Below, piece after piece: positions 55,101-64,000 of a stretch of 64,000 bases of DNA (the first letter of the stretch is position 1; each line of letters starts with the position of its first letter). Made by a program: the position numbers and the translations under genes. The stretch is from Phaseolus vulgaris (taxonomy: Eukaryota > Streptophyta > Magnoliopsida > Fabales > Fabaceae): positions 11,026,653 through 11,090,652 of the forward strand of contig NC_023750.2 of assembly GCF_000499845.2 (NCBI RefSeq), in the 5' to 3' direction. Below the pieces are notes generated by a model that ran no database searches, was not told the origin of the DNA, and worked only from the letters and a program-made list of their open reading frames with translations.

Positions 55101-56328
55101 TAACTGAAGTAAAACTTGAGGTTTGTCACGTTCCACATTCAAGGAATGGATCCCCCCCTCTAGGGTTTCCAACCTATACGCTCCATTCTCGAGCACCTAG
55201 ACTACGCGAAACGGGCCAGTTCACTTTGGACATAACTGGTTTTCTAACTGGTTGGGATGGGACTTTCGCATCACCAAGTCGCTAACCTTGAACCGTCGAG
55301 GTTTCATCTTGGTCTTTTGCCTAAGCTCCACCCTTCTCTTTAAAGCCTTCGAGTTAATACGGGTATGTTCACGAACCTCATCTAACAGGTCTAGGTTCAC
55401 CTGCCTTCCTTCGTTAGATTCCTCAACAACGAAGCTCTAGAATCGAGGAGAGTTCTCTTGTATTTCTACTAGTATTATGTTGTTGACTGAGGGGTGGTGT
55501 GATAGGCCCACAAAATTATGGGAACTTCTTCTAACCAAGTTCCATTTGCCTTTTCTAGCCTCCTCTTCAACCCTCTCAATAAGACTCTATTAGCAAATTC
55601 AACCTGACCATTCGTCTAAGGGTGTTCAACCGAGGCAAATATCTGCTTTATCCCGAGCTCCAAGCATAGCTTACCCAACTGTTGACAAACAAATTGGGTT
55701 CCATTGTTGGACACTAGGTGCCTCAGAATCCCAAAAATGGCACACAATGTTCTTCCACACAAAGTGTTGCCTTGTGAGCAATTATTTGTGCCACAAGCTT
55801 AGCTTCAACCCACTTGGTGAAGTATTCAATGGTCACAATGAGATATTTCATCTAACGTATCACCAAAGGGAAAGGACCTAAAATGTCTATTCCCTAGGTA
55901 TGGAAGGACCATGGGCTATAAAATGACCGCAACTCCTCGGCTAGCGCGTGACACCAATCAGCGTGCTTCTGACATTACTCACAATGTTGTGCATATTTCT
56001 CACAATCCTCCTTCATGGTCGACCAATAATACCCAACTTGAATGACCTTCAACGAGAGAGCTCGTCCTCCTATGTGACTACCGCAAATGCCTTCATGGAG
56101 CTCGGTCATTATGTGACGCACTGATCTCCACTTACACACGTGACGATTGGGTGGGTATAATCGTGGCGAAAAATATTTTCTTCTATCAAAGTATACCACC
56201 CTACGTTCCTCTTAACCATCTTGGCCTCCATAGGCTCGGCGAGAAGTAGCCCATCAGTTAGGTAACGCTTGTAAGGTGTTATCCAAGTCATTATGGTGTC
56301 GACCTACAAAACCTCAAGAAACTCATCC
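55101..56328 (-). pseudogene. Tat-B integrase, decayed
   Basis: Minus strand. H2C2 finger at 56180-55975 (VTELHEGICGSHIGGRAL-like, then YAQHCE), the DDE core region at about 55920-55500 in pieces (SDTKWVKY-like segments, EHPQTNGQ equivalent near 55620), and the tail around 55240-55440 (PSWVGP-like, RRLNLDLLDE equivalent). Many stops and frame changes. The upstream part resumes at 58159 after a nested LTR. Confidence 0.72.
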
Positions 56329-56333
56329 CCTAA

Positions 56334-58158
56334 TGATGTGAGTTGATTTTAGGATTGTTCATTTAGGTTCGTGACTAGATTTTAAGACAATTTAGGTGAG
56401 AAGACTAAGGAAAATTCCCACTGGACATTAACTTAACAAGTGTTAAGTAGATGTGAAGGTTCATTTCCATAAGGCCAAAGGAAAAACACATTTAATGGTG
56501 AAGATGAATGCCAAAATATGGTGCGACAATTTATCAAACACAATATGAGCAACATATGAACCAAATTGAATTCAAGAAACAAAAACAAGATGAGTGAAAG
56601 GAAACATAGGAGATGTGGAATTGTGAATGAAGCACGCCACTTGGATGGTGAATTGAATCCAAGATAAGTGTAGATGCCGCCACTTGAGAGCTCACAACAC
56701 TCACAAGATAAGACCAATTTTAGGAGGATATTTAGTCACTCAGAATTCTAACATAATTTGTTTATAGTAACTTTACTCTTCATTCAACAAGTCAATACAT
56801 GAGGTAGACCTCCCTATTTATAGATTTAGGAGCCTTGGAAAAGAAGAAAAGAGGGTAGAATGGGAAAAGGGAAAAAAAATGGGCAGCCATAGGGTTTGAC
56901 AAAGTCAATCCCGTATTCTAGGCTTATCCTTCTAGAAACTAGGTGATGGAAACCACGTAGAGGATGCTCAAGCCCATGAAGCCCAAGCCCAACAAGGGGC
57001 CCAAGCCCAACGAATCACTAGGAGCATGGCAAGAGCTTTGGGACAAGAGTATCAAAAGATGGCTCTTCCTATTTCTTTTATAGAGTAGGGGTGCGGATGT
57101 AATAAATAGGTGTGAAAGTAGTAAGGGATGCTAGGGGGAGTGTAGATATGAGTTAGGAGGTGCCAAACTAGGAAGGAAAGTCACACTTCCTTCATGCACT
57201 AGTTGGCGCCGAATTTGAGTGTCATTAGGGGCACATTTGGCTTTGCATTTCAGCACCTTATAGGCTATAAATAAAGGTGTTGCCCTTGTACAAATCAGAT
57301 TTGGAAATTAGAAGTAGAGAAACTATACTCAAGTTTAGAGAGAAATTGTGAGTCTTGTTGTCTTCTTCTTCCTTTGCCTTATCTTGTCTGCCAATGGTGA
57401 GCTTCAAGTGGCGGCAACCTTTCACTTATCTTGGAACAAGGCTCCAAGTGGCGTGAATGCATTTCCAAGTCTCAAATCCAGCAAGCTTCACTCTATAAGT
57501 GTTCTTTCTTTCATTCCTTTCAATTTCATTCGGTAGTTTCCAAATGTTTAGTGTTCTCCATTCGTTTTCACCGATTAAGTTTGTGTTTTCTAGCTTAGTT
57601 TTCAAATTCTGTTCGGTGCAATAGTTTATCTTCCAATTCTGTTCAGTTTTTAATTGTTGTCTTCAATTCTTGTTGCTTGATTCCATTTGACAATACATGG
57701 ACCTCCATATGAGCTTTGATTCGGTGCAAAGTCTTGGTGAGTTCTTGAATTAGAACATTGATCCAATTCTAAGTAAAGTGCCATTTCATGACCAACTCAA
57801 GTTGCTCCTAAGAATGTCAAAGAATCATGTATTCTTGTTATTGCATTCACATCACTAGGTCAAAATGCCTTCAAATGAGCTAGGAGCAAGCTAGAATGCT
57901 ACCCACAACCCCTACTATGCTAAAAGCACTTTTCTAGCTTATTTATACTATTTGGACCCCTCATGTGAGCCCAACTTATTTACAACATTTTTCTGAATAT
58001 TTAAAAAGACTAGTAGGAAGAACTTCAAGTGCTCTGGACCTTGTCCATTCCTCCTATATTTGAGGTTTTCCTTTGATTGTTGAGATGACCTTTCATAGTT
58101 GGCATCCTTGGTCATCTTCTTGTGGACTTGGTTTTTGGGTCTTTGTAGGTTTGCATCA
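56334..58158 (-). mobile_element. Gypsy-family solo LTR, TSD cctaa, split by another copy
   Basis: Minus orientation: TGATGCAAACC (from 58158) to AACTCACATCA (56334). Perfect cctaa at 56329-56333 and 58159-58163. Without the inner LTR it is about 909 bp. Same family as 21241-22265 and 23163-24076; its end block is the inverted counterpart of 23935-24076. Confidence 0.9.
56944..57854 (+). mobile_element. Solo LTR nested in a solo LTR of the same family, TSD ctagg
   Basis: TGATGGAAACC...TCACATCA, 911 bp, with perfect ctagg at 56939-56943 and 57855-57859. TATAAATAAAGG near 57265. Opposite orientation to the LTR it entered. Confidence 0.92.
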
Positions 58159-58163
58159 CCTAA

Positions 58164-58335
58164 TAACTCGTAGGTGGTTATCCTTGGGACTTTCAGGGTT
58201 TCCTGAGTCATCGACCAATGCCTTCTCCCCTTTTTTGAGTTGATCCTTAAGGCCTCCATGTGGCTGACCTCGATTGGTCCTCCTTCAAATGTCTTGGGCG
58301 ACTTTAATGTCTCCTGGATTACTGACCTTTGTCGA
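58164..58335 (-). pseudogene. Tat-B RNase H-integrase junction fragment
   Basis: Minus-strand RQRSVIQETLKSPK matches RQRTVIQETLKTPR in Tat-A (end of the archaeal-type RNase H region). The sequence breaks near 58335, where plus-strand gag begins. Confidence 0.7.
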
Positions 58336-58613
58336 GAATAGAACATACACGAGGTATGTACCATACGTAGCCAGGAAAGATGAACCCGAGATGAAGGCCA
58401 AAGAAGAGTCAACACCACGACCCAAGTTCTGAGATCCTATAAAAAATCTCTTGAGTATGCAAGGGGTAACATACAAGCTAAATTTTCCCCAGAAGACGGA
58501 TCGAAACTTGGGATTGCGGAGAGATGTCTAGTGCGAGTTCCACAAAGCATTTGGACACAATGTTGGACGATGCATAGCCTTGGGTCACCAATTGGCTAGC
58601 CTGGTGAAGGAAA
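58336..58613 (+). pseudogene. Tat-B gag fragment in inverted orientation
   Basis: On the plus strand, CEFHKAFGHNVGRCIALG with QLASLVKEM (58533-58613) matches the gag motif CEFHQSFGHTVDSCLALG of Tat-A, which is read on the minus strand. Upstream residues (YTRYVPYVARKDEPE) fit gag sequence before the knuckle. It runs straight into the LTR at 58614 with no primer-binding site. A stop precedes the Cys. Confidence 0.72.
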
Positions 58614-59197
58614 TGTTCTCGCCGGTTGACCTCAGTTGGACTGGATGGAGAACTCCTTTTCTAGTCTGTCTCCTTTTGGTGCACTGGAACAACGCTCCGT
58701 TGGGACAGAGGGGGCTCTACCTGTTGATCACACTCTGACGATCAATTCAGTGAGAGCATACAAAATAAGTAATCGGTTTCAGTCTTAAGTATTCAGAAAC
58801 AACGTACCTTTACCGGGGGTCTCAAGCCCCTTTTATAGATTTCCCTTAAACAACTACTACTAATGAGAACATAATCTCAACAGAAAGCATATAATCATAA
58901 TAGAAAAGAACACTAGTTCACGTGCACCTTTTATCTTGGGGTACTAACAACAAGAGAATTTTTTTTTACACGTGCACCATATTCTCGGGTGCTAACAACA
59001 TTATTCTCAACATATTATTTTATATTTATTTTGCATTTGTTATAAACAAACAGAAAATTCCTTTTATCTTTTTTAGCTATCTTACTAACGCCTGGGCCGA
59101 GCTCATGGTCCACCCTTTGGCCGCATGTTGGTCTAAAAGATGAGCTAACCCTACCAAAGTGCTTGGACTGAGGTCCTGAGCACTCCTGTCTAGTACA
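58614..59197 (-). repeat. Tat-B LTR (right)
   Basis: 584 bp, TGTTCTCGCC...TAGTACA, matching 37211-37797. The usual TGGCGCC-type primer site is missing at its left edge. Confidence 0.85.
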
Positions 59198-60270
59198 GAT
59201 CCTAATGTGTATATTGGATGGGAAGCTAAAGCAGAGCAAATTTTTAATGTGTATAAGGTCCAAGAAGACCAAAAGATTAAGTTAGCTTCCCTGGAATTCG
59301 TAGATTATGCCATGCAATGGTGGCATAAAAATGTAATGGACATTGGTTTGAACAAGAGGTCAACCGTGGTTACTTGGGATGATTTAAAGGATTGCATGCA
59401 CGTGCAGTTTGTTCCTCCACATTATAGGAAGGAACTCTTGTTGAAGCTTCAACGGCTTCAACAAGGACCTAGGAGTGTAGATGAATATATTAAAGACTTA
59501 GAAACTACTTTGACCAAAATTAATATGCATGATGGTGAGCAGTCAAAGATAGCTAGGTTTGTGAGTGGTTTAAGGAGAGAAATCCAAGATATTGTAGAAT
59601 TATATGAGTACTCTTCTTTGTTAAAATTGGTTCACCTAGCCAATAAGGTAGAATTACAACTTTTGAAGAAAACCAATTTCAAAAATATTGATAGTGATGG
59701 CTTCTACAAATCTTCATGGAACGATAAAAACAAAATTTCTTCAAAAGCTTTTCCTTCCAAATTTTCAAAAGAAACCACTTCTAACCATAGAGTTTTTAAA
59801 CCTTCTACCTCTACCTCTAAGTCACCCACCAAGACCTCAAACACAAAATGTTGTAAATGTTTAGGTTTTGGACACAGAGTTGCAAATTGTCCATCCAATA
59901 GAACCATGATGGTAAAAGGGATGTTGTTGTGAGTGACCATAGTTCCTAAACCTCAAGGTCTAGTTCCCCTACCTCCTACCTCTTCAAGAAGCCAAAGTGA
60001 GGATGAATATGTGTTGCCGTTTAAAGGTGATTTTTTAGTAGTAAGGTGCATGCTTGGACACATTCTAAAACCTTTTGATGAGAGTCAAAGGGAAAATATT
60101 TTTCATACAAGGTGCCTTATTAATGAAAAATTATGTTCATTAATTGTAGATGGGGGTAGTTGCACCAATGTGGCAAGTACAAGAGTGGTGGAAAAGCTTG
60201 GATTATCCACCATCTCTCATGCATAGACCTGCAAGCTCCAATGGTTTAGTGAAGAGGGAGAAATAGTTGT
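59198..60270 (+). pseudogene. Gypsy gag (main part) and start of protease
   Basis: Continuation of the gene begun at 27.2 kb. The gag domain at 59207-59650 shows YIGWEAKAEQIFNVY, AMQWWHKN, FVPPHYRKELL and QGPRSVDEYI. A CCHC knuckle (CCKCLGFGHRVANC) lies at about 59850-59895. A TGA at 59930-59932 interrupts the frame, which continues with PFKGDFLVVRCML and the protease start LIVDGGSCTNVAS (about 60145-60185). A TAG at about 60224 and then an inserted Tat LTR end the readable part. It looks like a chromovirus-type gag; lineage not assigned. Confidence 0.82.
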
Positions 60271-60681
60271 TGTTCTCGTCGGTTGACTTGGTTGTCGGTT
60301 GACTCGAACGACAGCCTCAGGCCCGCCTGTCTCCTCCTGAGAATCGAACTTCCTTGGGTTGAAGAACACTTTCCTTCAAAGACAAAGGGCGCCCTTACGA
60401 CCGTTTGCACTCCGACGCTCAAGTCAATCAGGGCTAAAGAAACAATAATGTGTGTAAAGCAGTTTCAGTCTTAGAAACGGCGTACCTTGTTAGGGTTTTT
60501 ACCACCCTATTCATAGGTTGTATCTAGAGTTACTTATGTGATGCTCCCACGTCTCTTAGTGGGCTTAGGGTTCCTGCGAGAATGTCCTTGCGGGGCTATT
60601 ACACAATCTTAGCATAATTTGGCGCATAGGACTTCCCTTTTTTGGACTGCATTGACCTAACAGCGTATCCGTCAAGGTACC
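60271..60681 (-). mobile_element. Tat-family LTR fragment
   Basis: Begins TGTTCTCGTCGGTTGACTTGG, the same start as the Tat-B LTRs, and shares the GCACTCCGACGCTCAAGTCA block. It enters the gypsy protease coding region and is itself cut by a SIRE-like LTR at 60682. Its other end is outside the window or unrecognised. Confidence 0.7.
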
Positions 60682-61776
60682 TGTTACGTTTGATGGCTAC
60701 AACAAGAGAGGGGGTGAATTTTTTTCAAACTATTTTCGCAAATACTTTGCTTAGAATGAAGCTTTGACAAACAACACACATAAACAGTTCAGAAAACCAA
60801 TTCAATAGCCAAAAAGAAACTGGAATCGGGAATTTAAACGGTTAAAGTTGCGATTTAACCGGTTGTTTATGACAACGGAAAATACAAACAGTTTAATGAG
60901 AGATGAGATAGAGAGAATTACACACAGAGATTATACTAGTTCACTCAATCACAGAGCTACATCCAGTCCTCAGTCAAACCACTGAGTTTTCACTATGCAA
61001 TCAATCACAGATTACACAAACACCACACACAAGAAGGTGACTTTGAATCCCACAAAGCCTACTCACCCTTCTTGCACACAACAACCACCTCAAGCCAGAA
61101 TCCCATTGACTTTACAGGATTTTACACAGTTATATAGAAATGTTACATGAACAATTACAAGAACTTGAACAGGATTAGAAAACACCTAGTAAGACACAAT
61201 ACACCAGCACCCTATTGATCAATTCTTTCAAGGACAACAAAGCACAAGACAATCTTGCTAAAAACTTGGTTGAAACCTTTTCACAAATAGTTTTGGTAAT
61301 CTCTCAAATCAGTCTCAACTCAGAAAATCAAAAGGTTTTTGTTTCATCAATCTCAATCACTTTCATCATCTTTTAAACGTTTGAACCAAACACATATTTA
61401 TAATACTTGAAATGCTAACGTTGGAGCAAATCAGTTAAAAACATATTTTCTAAAAACTGTTACAAGCACACACATTTAATCGGTTAAAACCACGATTTAA
61501 CCGGTTGAATGCTCTTGTCAGTTATAAAACAGTTTTTAAACCTTCTTTGCCAGCTAAGTTACAAATAACTGATTATCTCGACATTTTAATCGGTTGTTTT
61601 TTCCTTTTCATGTAAAAACACTTTAATCTTTAAAACTGGTTGAAATGAGCTTTGTTTGTGATTCAAAACTGATCTTACAAAGATTCTAAACCCCAACCCA
61701 AAACCTAAACCTAAAAAAAAAACACAGCTTCAGGCTTCACTTGGATTTGGCACATCAAAGCTTCCCATCTTCAGCA
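60682..61776 (-). repeat. LTR of a second SIRE-like copia element
   Basis: On the minus strand, TGCTGAAGATGG (from 61776) to AACGTAACA (60682), 1095 bp. The preceding minus-strand polypurine tract AAATAGGGGGAGAT (61777-61790) shows it is the 3' LTR. It holds pairs of TTTAACCGGTT-type motifs at 60833/60854, 61475/61496 and 61564/61585. Confidence 0.82.
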
Positions 61777-62166
61777 ATCTCCCCCTATTTGATGGAGAGA
61801 AATCCCTGGGAGCTTTTTAGAATCTGTTGAATCCTGCAAGCACTAAACAAACACAGAATAGTCTTGTCCACACAGATATACACTTTATATCAGTTTTCAA
61901 AACAAGCAGAACCATGCAAGAACAATCGGTTATAATACAGAGATAACTGGTTGAAATTCTGCTGAAAACAGAAATAACAACTAAACAATAAACCAGATAC
62001 AACAGTTTATAAAGGCAAGTAATAAAGCAATGTTCAAAAGCAATAAAGCAATATTAAGAACATTACAAATCCCAATACTTCTCTCTCTATTTGTCTCATC
62101 AAAAGGACAAAAGGTAGGATTTAAAAAACAACATAAAAGAAAAACTTTTGAACTAAAAAGAAGGAC
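61777..62166 (-). other. 3' untranslated region of the second SIRE-like element
   Basis: Polypurine tract at its start on the plus side, A/T-rich, one more motif pair at 61921/61942. No gene. Confidence 0.6.
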
Positions 62167-63287
62167 TATCCTCCCTCTGAAATTGTAGTTCCAGAATCTG
62201 CCTCTGGACTTCTTCAATCTGTTCATTCAGACTGGAGAACCTTGTGTCCATGTTTGTAAACCTTGATTCGCAGATCTCATAGAGGTTCCTTTTTATTATC
62301 GGCAAAGGTGTCCATTTTATTCAACATTTGCATTTCAAAAGATGACATGCTTGGCATCCTTTCCTCCATGTTGATATCATGATGCATTCCTTCTTGAGGT
62401 CCAACAGCAGGATCATCTTGCATTGCTGCCTCTTCAGCTTCATTTCCTTCATTGGTTCAACTTGGTCCAGCATAATCACCATCTTTGCTTACCCATCTTC
62501 CACAAATCTTAGTAAACCCCATCTTGCTTAGGGATCCACTATTGATTTCGCTGGAGGGCTTGATAACTTCTGCTAGCTCTCCTTCTATATCCACTTCAAA
62601 ATAGTGAAGGAACTTAGAAATCAAAATAGCATAAGGATAATGAAAATCACATAACCTCATGGCTTTTTGCATATGCTCTTTGATAATGTGAATCCAATTG
62701 ATCTTCACTTTATTCATGATGCAGTAGATCATGAGGAGATCTTCTCCAGAGAGAGTTGAGTGGTTGCTCCCCCTAGGTGTGAGAATCCATGAAACTATGA
62801 AGGCCACAAGCCTTTCATCAAGCTTCAATCCTCCAACAGAAAAATTCCTCACTTTGGAGTGGGGATTCTTGAGACAACTCTTGTAAAACTGGATTTTGTT
62901 GAAATCTTCCACAATTCCAAGGTTTCCCCTATTGATTCTTAGACTAGAAGACTTCAGCCCGGTCACAGCAGACCATACCTCATTTGTAATAACCATATCA
63001 CCTTTGACATGAGAAACAATTGAGTCACCATCAAAAGTAAGGTTAGTGTAGAATACCTTTACAAGATTAAGATAAATGTTCCCTGTGATTTCCAGAAATC
63101 TCTTCAAATTTTTTTCTTTGAGGACACTCCTTACAGAATCTAGCTTTTGTTGTTTCATCCAAGAGAAGGAAACAACCTTTGGAGTATCCACATTTTTTCT
63201 ACTAGTCTCTGGTAGGTATTTGTTCATGAGATTGGTATTGATGAGAATCAAATAAAGGAGGCTTTTATTAATGGAGGAAGAGGACAT
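62167..63287 (-). pseudogene. Plant-transposon-protein ORF with coiled-coil C terminus
   Basis: Minus strand. The open part 63287-62457 (276 residues) contains VVSFSWMKQQKLDSVR, GNIYLNLVKVFYTNL, LVAFIVSWILTPRG, LLMIYCIMNKVKINW, then LSKMGFTKICGRWVSKDGD. After a TGA at about 62457 the same protein continues with an acidic linker (NEGNEAEEAAMQDD), MPSMSSFEMQMLN and a coiled coil (NMDTRFSSLNEQIEEVQRQ), reaching about 62167 with a frame change near 62290. It is the full-length counterpart of 18031-18836 and shows what that copy has lost. The domain resembles the legume 'putative plant transposon protein' family; function unknown. Confidence 0.75.
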
Positions 63288-64000
63288 CCACCCTCACATT
63301 TGAAGTTCTTCCTTCTAGTCTTCTCAAAATTAAAAGAAGACATAAAATAAAGATGAGGCCCAAGCCCAAAGCCCAAGCCCAAGCCCAAGAAGGCCAAAGC
63401 CCAAAGAGCCCAAGTCCATCCCATGAGGGGCAAGGCCAAGCTTTGAAATAACATTTTGAGTTAACATCTTGAAGTTTTTGTGGTTTAATTTTCATAATCC
63501 AGTTCGCTCTACATCATTCCAGTTAAATCAGTGAATATCAAGCACAGTTTGCTTTTTAAAAAAAAAATTTCCAGTAGCTAAATTTTTGTTTTCTTCATCT
63601 ACTCTAGTGCTTTTCCTTAAGTATTCTTTTGTGTGCCTACTTTTCTCATTGAGTTCTTTATTTTCTTGATTGTCTTTTATTCTTACTCTTTGAGTTTGTC
63701 TTACATATAGTATTCCTTTTGCAATTACCTTTCCTTGCTTATACCTTTTCTTGTTTGTCTTTATTGTTTCATTGGTTTTGTGGTGGTTGCTCTTGAGATT
63801 GGTGTGCTTGCTTTGACATATTTCATTTGAGGATTCCAAGGCCTCAAGATCAGATTGGTGCAAGAACATTATTTCTTTGAGAGTGATCTCTTTTTTCAGC
63901 CTCATTTCACTTCGGCAGTTTCATTGCCAAGCTCACTGTTTTTGCTAATTTTGTTTCTTAACTTGTTTGCTGTTTTTGTGTGTTTGCTGTTTTTTATTTG
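63288..64000 (-). other. Unassigned repeat-derived DNA, including a CCCAAG-rich tract
   Basis: 63355-63420 is a run of CCCAAG/CCCAAAG hexamer-like repeats; on the minus strand GGGCTTGG is common in legume LTRs. The rest is A/T-rich with a Lys-rich open frame on the minus strand (63528-63905) that shows no known domain and may be chance or the leader of a further element. The copia gag expected further upstream is beyond the window or lost. Confidence 0.4.

Larger units (their letters stand above)
37211..59197 (-). mobile_element. Tat-lineage element B, rearranged, heavily nested
   Basis: LTRs at 37211-37797 (587 bp) and 58614-59197 (584 bp), both TGTTCTCG(C)..GGTTGACCTC...TACA. The flanking pair gattt (37206-37210) and gatcc (59198-59202) is a TSD with two C-to-T type changes. 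Host gag coding resumes exactly across the element. Internal parts are a plus-strand antisense pseudogene (about 38.5-39.9 kb), a hairpin tandem array (40.5-41.07 and 54.92-55.0 kb), minus-strand integrase remnants (55.1-56.3 kb, RNase H/IN junction to 58.33 kb) and an inverted gag fragment. RT and protease are absent. Confidence 0.8.

Noticed and set aside
63528..63905. Basic 125-residue minus-strand frame
   Set aside because: Lys-rich because of A/T-rich DNA; no domain recognised, so it is only mentioned in the unassigned region.

Overview
This is plant nuclear DNA, most likely from a legume (inference). It has one nuclear-type tRNA-Gln gene and a dense mass of plant retrotransposons: Tat and Athila Ty3/gypsy, SIRE-like copia, and an L1-type LINE. 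I see no ordinary single-copy host protein gene. Nearly everything between about 9 kb and 64 kb is nested LTR retrotransposon, and I could order much of the nest from target-site duplications (TSDs) and from coding sequence that resumes across insertions.

Layout. 1-1.6 kb: AT-rich spacer, a 124-bp tandem duplication joined by telomere-like heptamers, and the tRNA gene. 1.6-8.3 kb: a 5'-truncated LINE with TSD, poly(A) and a 3' stem-loop. 9.3-10 kb: an LTR on the minus strand. 10-23.2 kb: decayed Tat element C (antisense gene on +, pol on -), interrupted by a copia LTR (11.9-13.3), a gag-only SIRE-like element (14.3-20.3) and a gypsy solo LTR (21.2-22.3). 23.2-27.5 kb: a gypsy LTR with primer-binding site, two overlapping Tat LTRs in opposite orientations, another solo LTR, and the start of a gypsy gag gene. 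27.5-37.1 kb: a nearly complete Athila element with TSD. 37.2-59.2 kb: Tat element B, carrying a SIRE-like solo LTR (41.1-54.9), which itself carries the complete Tat element A (42.0-54.7), plus a solo LTR nested in a solo LTR of the same family (56.3-58.2). 59.2-60.3 kb: the gypsy gag/protease resumes. 60.3-64 kb: a Tat LTR fragment and a second SIRE-like element on the minus strand with a plant-transposon-protein ORF.

How the parts work together. In Tat copies, gag-pol is read from the LTR on the minus strand, while a separate spliced gene (Transposase_28-like domain plus coiled coil) is read toward it on the plus strand. The two meet in a zone of tandem repeats whose units can form hairpins. 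In the SIRE-like copies, pol is missing or unseen, and a plant-transposon-protein ORF with a C-terminal coiled coil lies near the 3' LTR.

The most unusual signal is a set of paired palindromic motifs spaced almost always exactly 21 bp apart. They recur in the LTRs, in the internal DNA and even inside the gag coding sequence of the SIRE-like element. The same 21-bp layout, with a different core sequence, occurs in the second SIRE-like family. All coordinates were read by eye; no alignment or database search was run.
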